Source of the DNA: Dongia_A sp044226685
GTDB taxonomy: Bacteria > Pseudomonadota > Alphaproteobacteria > Dongiales > Dongiaceae
Length of the DNA stretch: 29,135 bases
NCBI GenBank assembly: GCA_044226685.1
Contig: JBGAGP010000051.1
Span: 1 to 29,135 of the forward strand
Direction: 5' to 3'
Shown: positions 8,021-15,698 of the stretch, piece by piece
Layout: each line of letters opens with the position of its first letter
Position numbering within the stretch: position 1 is the stretch's first letter
Notes under the pieces: model-generated
What the model saw: only the letters and a program-made list of their open reading frames with translations
The model's database searches: none
Told to the model about the DNA's origin: nothing
Position numbers and translations under genes: made by a program

Positions 8021-9156
8021 GCAAGGCGGTCATCGCCGGCTATGTCCGATCCCCCTTCCATTTCGCCGGCAAGGGCGCGCTGACCAAGGTCAGGCCGGAC
8101 GATCTGACGGCCCTGGTGGTCAAGGGGCTGCTGGCCAAGACCGGCATCAAGCCCGACGACATCGAGGACCTGCTGCTCGGCTGCGCCTTCCCCGAGGGCG
8201 AGCAGGGGCTGAACGTCGCCCGGCTGATCGGCCTCATCGCCGGGCTGCCGCAGACGGTGGCGGGGGCCACGGTCAACCGCTTCTGCGGCTCCTCGATGCA
8301 GGCGATCCACATCGCCGCCGGCGCCATCGCCACCGGATCGGGCCAGGCCTTCATCTGCGCCGGCGTCGAATCCATGAGCCGGGTGCCGATGATGGGCTTC
8401 AACCCGATGCCCAATCCGAAGCTCGCCGCCGAAATGGCCGGCGCCTACATGTCGATGGGCGAGACGGCGGAGAACCTGGCGAAGAAATACCAGATCCCGC
8501 GCGCCGAGCAGGAGGAACTCGCCGTCATCAGTCATCGCCGCGCCACCGCGGCGCGCCAGGCCGGCAAGTTCACCGACGAGATCGTGCCCATCCCTGCCGG
8601 CAAGGAAACGGTCACCAGCGACGGCTGCATCCGCGAGGAGACCTCGAAGGAGGCGCTGGCCGGATTGAAGCCGGCCTTCGACCAGAACGGCACGGTCACC
8701 GCCGGCACCTCCTCGCCGCTGACCGACGGCGCCTCGGCCTGCCTGGTGGTGTCGGAAGACTACGCCAAGGCCCATGGCATGAAGATCCTGGCGCGGATCA
8801 AGTCCAGCGCGGTGATCGGCTGCGCGCCCGAGATCATGGGCATCGGCCCGGTCGGCGCCACCAACAAGGCGTTGAAGCGCGCCGGGCTGACCATGACCGA
8901 CATCGACATCATCGAGCTCAACGAGGCCTTCGCCGCCCAGAGCATCGCCTGCATGCGCGATCTCAAGATCGACGTGGAGAAGATGAACCTCGACGGCGGC
9001 GCGCTGGCTTTGGGCCATCCGCTCGGCGCCACCGGGGCGCGCATCACCGGCAAGGCGGCGGCGCTCCTGAAGCGCGAATCGAAGCAATTCGCGCTCGCCA
9101 CCCAATGCATCGGCGGCGGCCAGGGCATCGCCACGATCCTGGAGGCCGCCGCGTGA
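8017..9156 (+). CDS. fadA: Acetyl-CoA acyltransferase (3-ketoacyl-CoA thiolase)
   Basis: Cleaves 3-ketoacyl-CoA with CoA to acetyl-CoA and a shortened acyl-CoA, the last step of beta-oxidation. It has 379 residues. The nucleophile C90 lies in NRFCGSSMQAIH, the histidine of GHPLGATGAR near 334, and the second cysteine in CIGGGQG near 364, so the active site is complete. The ATG at 8017 overlaps the ligase stop (ATGA); the frame stays open far upstream, but that part overlaps the ligase and has no conserved content. The next gene starts inside its stop (GTGA). Its place directly before a FadN-type fusion suggests it is the degradative thiolase of this set and not a biosynthetic PhaA. Confidence 0.94.
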   Translation: MSKAVIAGYVRSPFHFAGKGALTKVRPDDLTALVVKGLLAKTGIKPDDIEDLLLGCAFPEGEQGLNVARLIGLIAGLPQTVAGATVNRFCGSSMQAIHIAAGAIATGSGQAFICAGVESMSRVPMMGFNPMPNPKLAAEMAGAYMSMGETAENLAKKYQIPRAEQEELAVISHRRATAARQAGKFTDEIVPIPAGKETVTSDGCIREETSKEALAGLKPAFDQNGTVTAGTSSPLTDGASACLVVSEDYAKAHGMKILARIKSSAVIGCAPEIMGIGPVGATNKALKRAGLTMTDIDIIELNEAFAAQSIACMRDLKIDVEKMNLDGGALALGHPLGATGARITGKAAALLKRESKQFALATQCIGGGQGIATILEAAA

Positions 9157-11495
9157 GCAATCCGACGCAACCGATCAAGAAAGCCTGCGTCATCGGCGCC
9201 GGGGTGATGGGCAGCGGCATCGCCGCCCAGATCGCCAATGCCGGCGTACCGGTGCTGCTGTTCGACATTGTCCCCAAGGATGCAAGCGATCGCTCGGCCA
9301 TCGCTAAGGGCGCCATCGACAAGCTGCTGAAGGCCGATCCAGCGCCGCTGATGTCCAAGGCGGCGGCGAAGCTGATCACCCCCGGCAACATCGAGGACGA
9401 CCTCGGCCAGCTTGCCGACGTGGACTGGATCGTCGAGGCGATCATCGAGCGGGTGGATCTGAAGCAGGACCTCTACAAGAAACTCGAGGGCAAGCGGAAG
9501 GCGGGCTCGATCCTGTCGTCCAACACCTCGACCATTCCGCTGGGCCAGCTGGTTGCCGGCCTGCCCGACAGCATCGCCAAGGACTTCTGCATCACCCATT
9601 TCTTCAATCCGCCGCGCTACATGCGGCTGCTGGAAGTGGTCGGCGGGCCGAAGACGCGGCCCGACGCGATCGCGGCGATCTCCCGCTTCGGCGACGAGAT
9701 GCTGGGCAAGGTCATCGTGCACGCCAAGGACACGCCGGGCTTCGTCGCCAACCGCATCGGCGTCTACTGGATGCAGGCGGCGGTGACGGCGGCGCTCGAT
9801 CTCGGCCTGACGGTGGAGGAGGCGGATGCGATCATGGGCCGCCCGATCGGCGCGCCCAAGACCGGCATCTTCGGATTGCTCGACTTGGTGGGCCTGGACC
9901 TGATGCCGCATGTCGACAAGAGCATGGCGGCGTCGCTGAAACCCGACGATGCCTATGTGGCGCTGCGCCGCGACTGGCCGCTGCTCGCCAAGATGATCGC
10001 CGACGGCTATACCGGCCGCAAAGGCAAGGGCGGCTTCTATCGCCTGAACACCTCCGGCGGCGGCCGGGTGAAGGAATCCATCGACCTCAAGACCGGCGCC
10101 TATGCGCCGTCAACGACCGCGCGGCTCGACTCCGCCGACGCGGCCAAGGGCGGGTTGCGCGTTCTGGTCAGCCACAAGGACAAGGGCGGGCAATATGCCT
10201 GGAGCGTGCTGTCCAAGCTGCTGAGCTACGCCGCGTCCCTGGTGCCGGAGATCGCCGACGATGTGGTCGAGGTCGACCAGGCGATGAAGACCGGCTTCAA
10301 CTTCAAGCGCGGCCCCTTCGAGATGATCGACCAATTGGGCGCCACCTGGTTCGCGGACAAGCTCAAGGAAGAGAAGCGCCCGGTGCCGCAATTGCTGGAG
10401 GCCGCGGCGAAGGCCGGCGGGTTCTACAAGATCGACAACGGCAAGCCGCACTATCTCGGCACCGATGGGAAATATCATCCGGTGCAACGCGCGGAAGGCG
10501 TCCTGCTCCTCAGCGACGTCAAGCTCGCCTCCAAACCGATCCTGAAGAACGGCTCGGCCTCGCTGTGGGATCTGGGCGACGGTGTCGCCTGCCTCGAGTT
10601 CCACAGCAAGATGAACGCACTGGACCAGGATTCGCTGGGCCTCTTGAAGCAGAGCCTCGATCACGTCGCCAAGAAGATGAAGGCGCTGGTGATCCACAAC
10701 GAGGCGGAGAATTTCTCCGTCGGCGCCAATGTCGGCCTGGCGTTGTTCGCGGCGAACGTCGCGCTGTGGCCGATGATCGAGGACCTGATTGCCCAAGGCC
10801 AGGCGGTCTACAAGGCGGTGAAATACGCGCCCTTCCCGGTGGTGGGCGCGCCGTCGGGCATGGCGCTCGGCGGCGGCTGCGAGATCCTGCTGCATTGCGC
10901 GGCGATCCAGGCCCATGCGGAAACCTATATGGGCCTGGTCGAGGTCGGCGTCGGCGTGGTGCCGGGCTGGGGCGGCTGCAAGGAATTGCTGATCCGCAAC
11001 CAGCCGGGACCGAAGGACCCGAAGGGCCCGATGCCGCCGGTGGGGGCGGCCTTCGAGGCCATCTCGCTCGCCAAGGTGGCGAAGTCGGCGGCGGAGGCGA
11101 AGGAGCTGAAGTTCCTGCGCGCCCATGACGGCATCTCGATGAACCGCGACCGCCTGCTGGCGGATGCCAAGGCCAAGGCGCTGGCGCTGCTGGCGGCAGG
11201 CTATCAGCCGCCGAAGCCCGCCGAACTGCGCCTGCCGGGACCTTCGGGCCGCACCGGCCTCAACCTGGTCGTCGACGGTTTCGCCAAGCAGGGCAAGGCG
11301 CTGCCGCATGATGTCGTGGTGTCGGACGCGCTCGCTGAGGTGCTGTCCGGCGGCAAGACCGACCTGACCGAGATCGTGACCGAAGACCATGTGACCAAGC
11401 TGGAGCGCGCCGCCTTCATGAAGCTGGTGAAGACCGACGCCACGCTGGCGCGCATGGAGCACATGCTGACCACCGGGAAGCCGTTGAGGAATTGA
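9153..11495 (+). CDS. fadN: 3-hydroxyacyl-CoA dehydrogenase/enoyl-CoA hydratase fusion (FadN-type)
   Basis: This bifunctional enzyme hydrates trans-2-enoyl-CoA and oxidises the 3-hydroxyacyl-CoA with NAD+. In 780 residues the order is dehydrogenase first, hydratase last. The Rossmann motif GAGVMG is at 15-20, SNTST and the catalytic H149 in THFFNPPRYM follow, then the dehydrogenase C-terminal domains, then a crotonase domain with E577 (GGGCE) and E597 (LVEVGVGVVPGWGG), the two hydratase glutamates. This order and the ending LARMEHMLTTGKPLRN match Bacillus FadN; enterobacterial FadB has the hydratase first. The start is GTG at 9153, overlapping the thiolase stop (GTGA); the residues then read SNPTQPIKKACVIGAG. 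It should act with the preceding thiolase and the downstream dehydrogenase. Confidence 0.92.
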   Translation: MSNPTQPIKKACVIGAGVMGSGIAAQIANAGVPVLLFDIVPKDASDRSAIAKGAIDKLLKADPAPLMSKAAAKLITPGNIEDDLGQLADVDWIVEAIIERVDLKQDLYKKLEGKRKAGSILSSNTSTIPLGQLVAGLPDSIAKDFCITHFFNPPRYMRLLEVVGGPKTRPDAIAAISRFGDEMLGKVIVHAKDTPGFVANRIGVYWMQAAVTAALDLGLTVEEADAIMGRPIGAPKTGIFGLLDLVGLDLMPHVDKSMAASLKPDDAYVALRRDWPLLAKMIADGYTGRKGKGGFYRLNTSGGGRVKESIDLKTGAYAPSTTARLDSADAAKGGLRVLVSHKDKGGQYAWSVLSKLLSYAASLVPEIADDVVEVDQAMKTGFNFKRGPFEMIDQLGATWFADKLKEEKRPVPQLLEAAAKAGGFYKIDNGKPHYLGTDGKYHPVQRAEGVLLLSDVKLASKPILKNGSASLWDLGDGVACLEFHSKMNALDQDSLGLLKQSLDHVAKKMKALVIHNEAENFSVGANVGLALFAANVALWPMIEDLIAQGQAVYKAVKYAPFPVVGAPSGMALGGGCEILLHCAAIQAHAETYMGLVEVGVGVVPGWGGCKELLIRNQPGPKDPKGPMPPVGAAFEAISLAKVAKSAAEAKELKFLRAHDGISMNRDRLLADAKAKALALLAAGYQPPKPAELRLPGPSGRTGLNLVVDGFAKQGKALPHDVVVSDALAEVLSGGKTDLTEIVTEDHVTKLERAAFMKLVKTDATLARMEHMLTTGKPLRN

Positions 11496-11520
11496 GAGCT
11501 GCAACTTCCCCCACCCCGAC

Positions 11521-11571
11521 CCTCCCCCTGAAGGGGGAGGGAGGAGCATCCCCTCCCCAGAAGGGGGAGGG
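11521..11571. repeat. Two G-rich palindromic intergenic repeats
   Basis: Within the 114-base gap between the FadN fusion and the acyl-CoA dehydrogenase are two tandem palindromes. The first (11521-11540) is CCTCCCCCT-GA-AGGGGGAGG with perfect 9-base arms. The second (about 11550-11571) has CCCTCCCC/GGGGAGGG arms around AGA. This C/G-run hairpin type is a common dispersed intergenic repeat in alphaproteobacterial genomes. It interrupts what would otherwise be a tightly overlapping operon and could dampen or process the transcript before the last gene (inference). Confidence 0.7.
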
Positions 11572-11609
11572 CGAGGGAGGGGGCCGAAGCGAAGAAAAGT
11601 GGAAACGAC

Positions 11610-13394
11610 ATGCCAACCTATAAAGCGCCGCTAGACGATATCCGCTTCGTGCTGTTCGACCTGCTGCAGGCGGAGCAGCTGGCCGAGTTGCCGGGCTTCG
11701 CCGAGGCGACGCCGGATCTGGTGACGGCGGTGCTGGAGGCGGCGGGCGAATTCGCCGCCAGCGAGCTGCAGCCGATCAACCATTCCGGCGACGAGGAAGG
11801 CTGCCACTACGAGAACGGCACGGTGACGACGCCGAAGGGCTTCAAGGAAGCCTATGCCAAGTTCATCGAGGGCGGCTGGACCGGCCTGCCTTGCGATCCG
11901 GACTATGGCGGGCAGGGTCTGCCCAAGGTGATCAATTTCGCGGTCGAGGAGATGATCTGCTCGGCCAATCTCTCCTTCGGCATGTATCCGGGCCTCTCCA
12001 ACGGCGCCTATAACGCGTTGCATCTGCACGGCACCGACGAGCAGAAGCAGCTCTATCTGCCGAAGCTGGTTTCCGGCGTGTGGACCGGCACCATGTGCCT
12101 GACCGAGCCGCATTGCGGCACCGATCTCGGCCTGATCAAGACCAAGGCCGAGCCCAACGGCGACGGCTCCTACAAGATCAGCGGCACCAAGATCTTCATC
12201 TCCGCCGGCGAGCACGACATGGCGGAGAACATCATCCACCTGGTGCTGGCGCGGTTGCCCGATGCGCCGGCGGGCATTCGCGGCATCTCGCTCTTCGTCT
12301 GCCCGAAATTCATTCCCGATGCCGAAGGCAAGCCCGGCCAGCGCAACGCGGCGCGCTGCGGCTCCATCGAGCACAAGATGGGCATCAAGGCGTCCTCGAC
12401 CTGTGTCATGAATTTCGACGGCGCCACCGCCTGGCTGGTCGGCGTGCCGCACAAGGGCATGTCGGCCATGTTCACCATGATGAACGCGGCGCGCCTGGCC
12501 GTCGGCATGCAGGGCCTCGGCATCGCCGAGGCGTCGTATCAGGGCGCCGTCACCTACGCCAAGGACCGGCTGCAGATGCGGGCACTCTCCGGCGCCAAGT
12601 TCCCGGACAAGGCGGCCGACCCGATCATCGTGCATCCCGACGTCCGGCGCATGCTGCTCACCATGCGGTCGCTGACCGAAGGCTGCCGCGCCTTGAGCTA
12701 CTGGGTCGGCATGGAACTCGACATCTCGCAGCACCATCCCGATGCCGCGCGCCGGCAGGAGGCGGACGACCTGGTGGCGCTGCTCACCCCGATCGTGAAG
12801 GCCTTCCTCACCGATCACGGCTTCCTCGCCGCCAATCTCGGCGTCCAGGTGTTCGGCGGCCACGGCTTCATCCGCGAATGGGGCATGGAGCAGCTGGTGC
12901 GCGACGCGCGCATCACCCAGATCTACGAGGGCACCAACGGCATCCAGGGCCTCGACCTGGTGGGCCGCAAGCTGTCGCAGGGCATGGGCCGGCTGCTGCG
13001 GCGGTTCTTCCACCCGGTCAGCGCCTATCTCGAGGCGGCGGCCGAGAAGCCGGAGATGCAGGAATTCGCCCTCCCCACCCTGAAGGCCTTCGCCAAGCTG
13101 CAGCAGGCGACCGCCTGGCTGGCGCAGCAGGGCCTGAAGAACCCGGAGGAGGCGGGGGCTGCCGCCACCGATTATCTCCGCCTCTTCGCGCTGGTGGCGC
13201 TTGCCTATATGTGGTGCCGCATGGCGGAACTCGCGCTCGCCGGCAAGGACGGCGACAACGCCGCCTTCCACGACGGCAAGCTCGCCTGCGCCCGCTTCTT
13301 CATGGTGAAGCTGCTGCCGGAGACCAACACCCTCTTCGCCACCTTGACCGCCGGCGGCCAGACCCTGATGGCGCTGCCGGCGGAGGCATTCTAG
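11610..13394 (+). CDS. Acyl-CoA dehydrogenase, large (about 600-residue) family
   Basis: This FAD enzyme introduces the 2,3-double bond into acyl-CoA, the first oxidation of the beta-oxidation spiral. In 594 residues it shows the ACAD signature CLTEPHCGTDLG (163-174), SGTKIFISAGEHD near 190, and the C-terminal catalytic glutamate E440 in YEGTNGIQGLDL, followed by an extra helical C-terminal domain of about 130 residues. That length and extra domain place it with the AcdA/PimC/DmdC-like group. DmdC (3-methylmercaptopropionyl-CoA dehydrogenase) has similar architecture, so annotation transfer as DmdC is possible, but the neighbours argue for fatty acyl-CoA. The gene completes the ligase-thiolase-fusion-dehydrogenase set. 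The ribosome-binding site is weak (GTGGAAA). Confidence 0.9.
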   Translation: MPTYKAPLDDIRFVLFDLLQAEQLAELPGFAEATPDLVTAVLEAAGEFAASELQPINHSGDEEGCHYENGTVTTPKGFKEAYAKFIEGGWTGLPCDPDYGGQGLPKVINFAVEEMICSANLSFGMYPGLSNGAYNALHLHGTDEQKQLYLPKLVSGVWTGTMCLTEPHCGTDLGLIKTKAEPNGDGSYKISGTKIFISAGEHDMAENIIHLVLARLPDAPAGIRGISLFVCPKFIPDAEGKPGQRNAARCGSIEHKMGIKASSTCVMNFDGATAWLVGVPHKGMSAMFTMMNAARLAVGMQGLGIAEASYQGAVTYAKDRLQMRALSGAKFPDKAADPIIVHPDVRRMLLTMRSLTEGCRALSYWVGMELDISQHHPDAARRQEADDLVALLTPIVKAFLTDHGFLAANLGVQVFGGHGFIREWGMEQLVRDARITQIYEGTNGIQGLDLVGRKLSQGMGRLLRRFFHPVSAYLEAAAEKPEMQEFALPTLKAFAKLQQATAWLAQQGLKNPEEAGAAATDYLRLFALVALAYMWCRMAELALAGKDGDNAAFHDGKLACARFFMVKLLPETNTLFATLTAGGQTLMALPAEAF

Positions 13395-13420
13395 GGCAGC
13401 GCAATTCGGCCTTATCCCGT

Positions 13421-13451
13421 GTCATCGCCGGGCTTCAACCCGGCGATCCAG
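13421..13451. repeat. REP-like palindrome after the beta-oxidation cluster
   Basis: About 27 bases after the acyl-CoA dehydrogenase stop lies a palindrome with arms GATCGCCGGGTTGAAG type: the plus strand reads TCATCGCCGGGCTTCAACC and then CGGCGATCCA. It is a relative, not a copy, of the pair at 2321-2452. No T-run follows, so it is not a standard intrinsic terminator. It may protect the 3' end of the operon transcript (inference). Confidence 0.55.
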
Positions 13452-13687
13452 GGTCGCGTCCCTCGCGCGCTGCCGGATTTGGATGGTCGGGTTTCGACTT
13501 TGCCTGCCGCCCCGGCAAGCGCGGCAGGCGGCCCGCTGGCCCAAGAAGTGGAGCGGGGAATCGCGCAGCGCCGGTGCAGCGGGCGGGCAGGGGTCGGCGC
13601 CGGCCGGAAACACTGTGATGCAGCGCACGGCGGTGGCGCCTTGGCCCGGCCCCACCCCCGGCCAGATCCTAAAAATACCCAGCATTT

Positions 13688-13702
13688 GCAACAAGTTGTT
13701 GC
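13688..13702. promoter_or_regulatory. 15-base perfect dyad, candidate operator
   Basis: GCAACAA-G-TTGTTGC is a perfect inverted repeat with a one-base centre, standing out in a GC-rich gap. It lies about 40 bases before a chain of hairpins that ends in a terminator-like stem. Such symmetry is typical of a dimeric regulator site (TetR, GntR or LacI type), but the binding protein cannot be named. Confidence 0.35.
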
Positions 13703-13728
13703 CGTCACCGATTCATTGCCGGGCTTTG

Positions 13729-13940
13729 TGCGGGTCGTCACAGGCTTTTCCCGCGATGAGGATTACATCTCTCAGTGCAGCGGCGACGTCCCCCAACGCC
13801 ACGCTGCGGGTTAATCCCAACCCTTAAGTTTGCGATTGCTTTGGCGTCCGGATCCCACCCGGAACGTAGTTCCAGATGGGGCGCTAAGACGCCGCGCCGG
13901 CGGGCCAACCCCGTCCCCAACGGCCCGCCGGCGTGCTTTT
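13729..13940 (+). ncRNA. Candidate structured small RNA ending in an intrinsic terminator
   Basis: The stretch has no convincing protein frame but packs successive stems. GCGGG 13730-13734 pairs with CCCGC 13750-13754. GCAGC+GGCG 13777-13785 pairs with CGCC/GCTGC 13797-13807. GGGTT 13808-13812 pairs with AACCC 13819-13823. A nested element has GGCGTC 13843-13848 with GACGCC 13888-13893, CCCA 13854-13857 with TGGG 13877-13880, and GGAAC 13861-13865 with GTTCC 13869-13873. It is followed at once by a perfect 12-base stem and TGCTTTT. I do not recognise it as 6S, SRP RNA, RNase P, tmRNA or a named riboswitch. The 5' end is uncertain; the most RNA-like part is 13843-13940. It could instead be a leader or attenuator for the 60-residue ORF downstream. 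Confidence 0.4.
13895..13940 (+). terminator. Intrinsic-terminator-like hairpin
   Basis: CGCCGGCGGGCC (13895-13906) and GGCCCGCCGGCG (13922-13933) are perfect 12-base complementary arms with a 15-base C/A-rich loop, followed by TGCTTTT on the plus strand. The T-run is short, but the stem is very stable. It ends the candidate small RNA. Confidence 0.6.
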
Positions 13941-13992
13941 CACTAGATCAGGCGGCCCCCGCATCACTGCGCCGGGTCGGGAGTAACGAGAG

Positions 13993-14175
13993 ATGCAGCG
14001 CTTCCAGACCCGCACCACGCCCTCGCCGCGTCACATGCCGCCGGTTCCGGCCAGCATGTTCGCCGTGCTGCCGTTGCGGCTGTGGGCCGATCTGTGGTCG
14101 CGGCGCAGCCTGAAGCGCGTGACCCGCGGCGTCGCCGCGCTGCGCCTGGTGAAGGTCTTCGCCAACGACGCCTGA
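13993..14175 (+). CDS. Small hypothetical protein (60 residues)
   Basis: This short basic protein has about nine arginines and three lysines, a proline/threonine-rich start (MQRFQTRTTPSPRHMPP) and a probable amphipathic helix in the second half (LWADLWSRRSLKRVTRGVAA). There is no signal peptide or known motif. A purine-rich GGGAGTAACGAGAG precedes the ATG. It lies 53 bases after the terminator-like hairpin and 64 bases before the acetyltransferase. An overlapping minus-strand frame also exists and has no better support. Coding status is uncertain. Confidence 0.4.
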   Translation: MQRFQTRTTPSPRHMPPVPASMFAVLPLRLWADLWSRRSLKRVTRGVAALRLVKVFANDA

Positions 14176-14239
14176 TCCGCGTCGCGGCGGCTCGCCGCCA
14201 CGTCTTTCAACACGGCATCTGATCGCGTAGCGTGCGGCC

Positions 14240-14704
14240 ATGATCGCGCGCGCTGTTCCCGACATTCCCGACTTCACCGTCACGCCGGCCACCGACGCCG
14301 ACATCCCGCAATTGGCGGAACTCAATCGCCAGCTGATGGAAGACGAGGTGCATCCCTATCCGCTGCCGATCGAGACCCTGCGCGCGCGCATGGCGCGCTG
14401 GATTGCCGGCGAATACCGGGTGCTGGTGTTCCGCCACGGCGCGCGGGTCGCGGGCTACGCGGTGTGGCGGGCGGAGGATCGCGGCGCCTATCTGCGGCAC
14501 TTCTTCATCTGCCGCGACCAGCGCCGCGCCGGGCTTGGCCGCGCCGCGCTCGTCCTTCTCCGGCGCGATCACCTGCCCAAGGACCTGCCGCTGCAGATCG
14601 AGGCGACGGTGTGGAACACCGGCGCCATCGCCTTCTGGCACGCCATCGGGTTCAAGGATTTCGCCCTCAGCATGGAGATGAAGCCGGGCGATCCGGTGAC
14701 GTAG
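14240..14704 (+). CDS. GNAT-family N-acetyltransferase
   Basis: This 154-residue acetyl-CoA-dependent acyltransferase spans the usual single-domain GNAT length. It begins with the family pattern VTPATDADIPQLAELNRQL. The acetyl-CoA loop follows in RDQRRAGLGRAAL, fitting Q/R-x-x-G-x-G/A. After it come the VWNTGAIAFWHAIGFKDF block (motif B), with the N...A...FW...GF pattern that is standard for GNATs. The substrate is unknown; an amine on a small molecule or a protein N-terminus are both possible. There is no clear ribosome-binding site. It is convergent with the exported-protein gene downstream (15 bases apart). Confidence 0.88.
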   Translation: MIARAVPDIPDFTVTPATDADIPQLAELNRQLMEDEVHPYPLPIETLRARMARWIAGEYRVLVFRHGARVAGYAVWRAEDRGAYLRHFFICRDQRRAGLGRAALVLLRRDHLPKDLPLQIEATVWNTGAIAFWHAIGFKDFALSMEMKPGDPVT

Positions 14705-14719
14705 GGTCGGGTCTTCCCG

Positions 14720-15640
14720 CTATTGCAGCGGCACTTCGGTGAGGGTGAAGCCGTCGGGCAGCGTGGCTTTCTCAGGGATCAGGCGGTCGCCCTCCAGCGG
14801 GATCTCGACGCGGGTCGCGTCGTCGAGCTGGAGGCGGAGCGTGATGCCGGTATAGACCGTCTTCGCATCGCCATCCTGGTTGATGAAATTGTGCTCGACG
14901 CCCTCCGGCTGGTCGGCGGTGATCCACAGCAGCTTGGTGTTCCATTCCAGCGGCAGGTCGCCGTCGCGCCCGCCCGCCACGCTGAGCGCCACGCGCTGCA
15001 GCGGCTCGGCCTCGGTCGCATAGGTGATGAGGGCGACGCGGTCCTGGTCTTCGCCCAGTTCCTCCTTGTCGCGCGCGGTGATGGCGAAATGCGCCGCGAC
15101 GATGCGCTGGTCGTAGGTCGGGCCCTTCTTGCCCATGGTCAGCCAGTCGCCGAAATCGCCGGGGCCGGTGGCGCTGAACAGGCGCTTGCCGGAATACAGG
15201 CTGAAGACCTCGTGCGCCGGCTGCTCGACGCAGCAGCCCCAGACCGTGGTGACCACATAGGGGCCGGAGACGGCGACCTCGTCGGCCGCGGTCTCGAATT
15301 TCAGGCTTTCTGCGCCGAGGCCGCTCAGGCTCAGCGGCCGCGCGGTGGCGCGCAGGACCGAGCGCTGCACGTCGATCTCCTGGTCGTCAGCCTCGCGGGT
15401 CAGGCGGTCGATCTCCGTCTCGACCAGGAAGCGGCGCATGGTGCCGGGTCCTTCGCGGTCGTCGAAGAAGGCGGCGGTGTCGTGCCGCCGGTTGACGGTG
15501 TTGATGAGATAAGCGCCGTCCTCGACGGTGATGGTGGTCTCGGTCGTCGATTTCTCGCTGACGATGGGGTCGGCGAAGGCGGGTCCCGCGGCAAGGCAGA
15601 GCAGCGGCAGGACGAGACGTAACGCAAGGCGGGGCGTCAT
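14720..15640 (-). CDS. Exported protein of unknown function
   Basis: I do not recognise this family. The 306 residues begin with a clear Sec signal peptide (MTPRLALRLVLPLLCLAAGPAFA, site after AFA), so it is periplasmic or secreted. The mature part is acidic and rich in beta-type segments, with no further membrane helix. A notable WGCCVEQPAHEVFSLYSGKRLF block near residues 133-154 has adjacent cysteines. The pattern of short strands resembles a propeller or sandwich fold, but that is a guess. It starts 49 bases after the gamma-glutamyltransferase stop on the same strand, so co-transcription is likely. It is convergent with the GNAT gene. Confidence 0.75.
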   Translation of the reverse strand: MTPRLALRLVLPLLCLAAGPAFADPIVSEKSTTETTITVEDGAYLINTVNRRHDTAAFFDDREGPGTMRRFLVETEIDRLTREADDQEIDVQRSVLRATARPLSLSGLGAESLKFETAADEVAVSGPYVVTTVWGCCVEQPAHEVFSLYSGKRLFSATGPGDFGDWLTMGKKGPTYDQRIVAAHFAITARDKEELGEDQDRVALITYATEAEPLQRVALSVAGGRDGDLPLEWNTKLLWITADQPEGVEHNFINQDGDAKTVYTGITLRLQLDDATRVEIPLEGDRLIPEKATLPDGFTLTEVPLQ

Positions 15641-15651
15641 GGCGGGGCTTT

Positions 15652-15698
15652 CTCAGGTCTACATTGCTCAGGTCTACAATTGCTCGGGGCTACAATTG
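15652..15698 (-). repeat. Three-copy 16-base tandem repeat carrying the ggt stop codon
   Basis: Read on the minus strand, the unit CAATTGTAG(A/C)CC(T/C)GAG occurs three times: at 15683-15698, at 15667-15682, and with one base missing at 15652-15666. The first copy contains the last codons and TAG stop of the gamma-glutamyltransferase, and each later copy carries a TAG. The block fills the gap up to the next start codon. Replication slippage is the simplest origin. Confidence 0.85.

Noticed and set aside
10110..13271. Long minus-strand frames opposite the FadN fusion (10110-11549) and the acyl-CoA dehydrogenase (11631-13271)
   Set aside because: Antisense shadows of clear enzymes, with compositional bias and no conserved blocks.
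13412..13741. Short frames on both strands in the gap after the acyl-CoA dehydrogenase
   Set aside because: They cross a palindromic repeat, lack ribosome-binding sites and motifs, and compete with one another.
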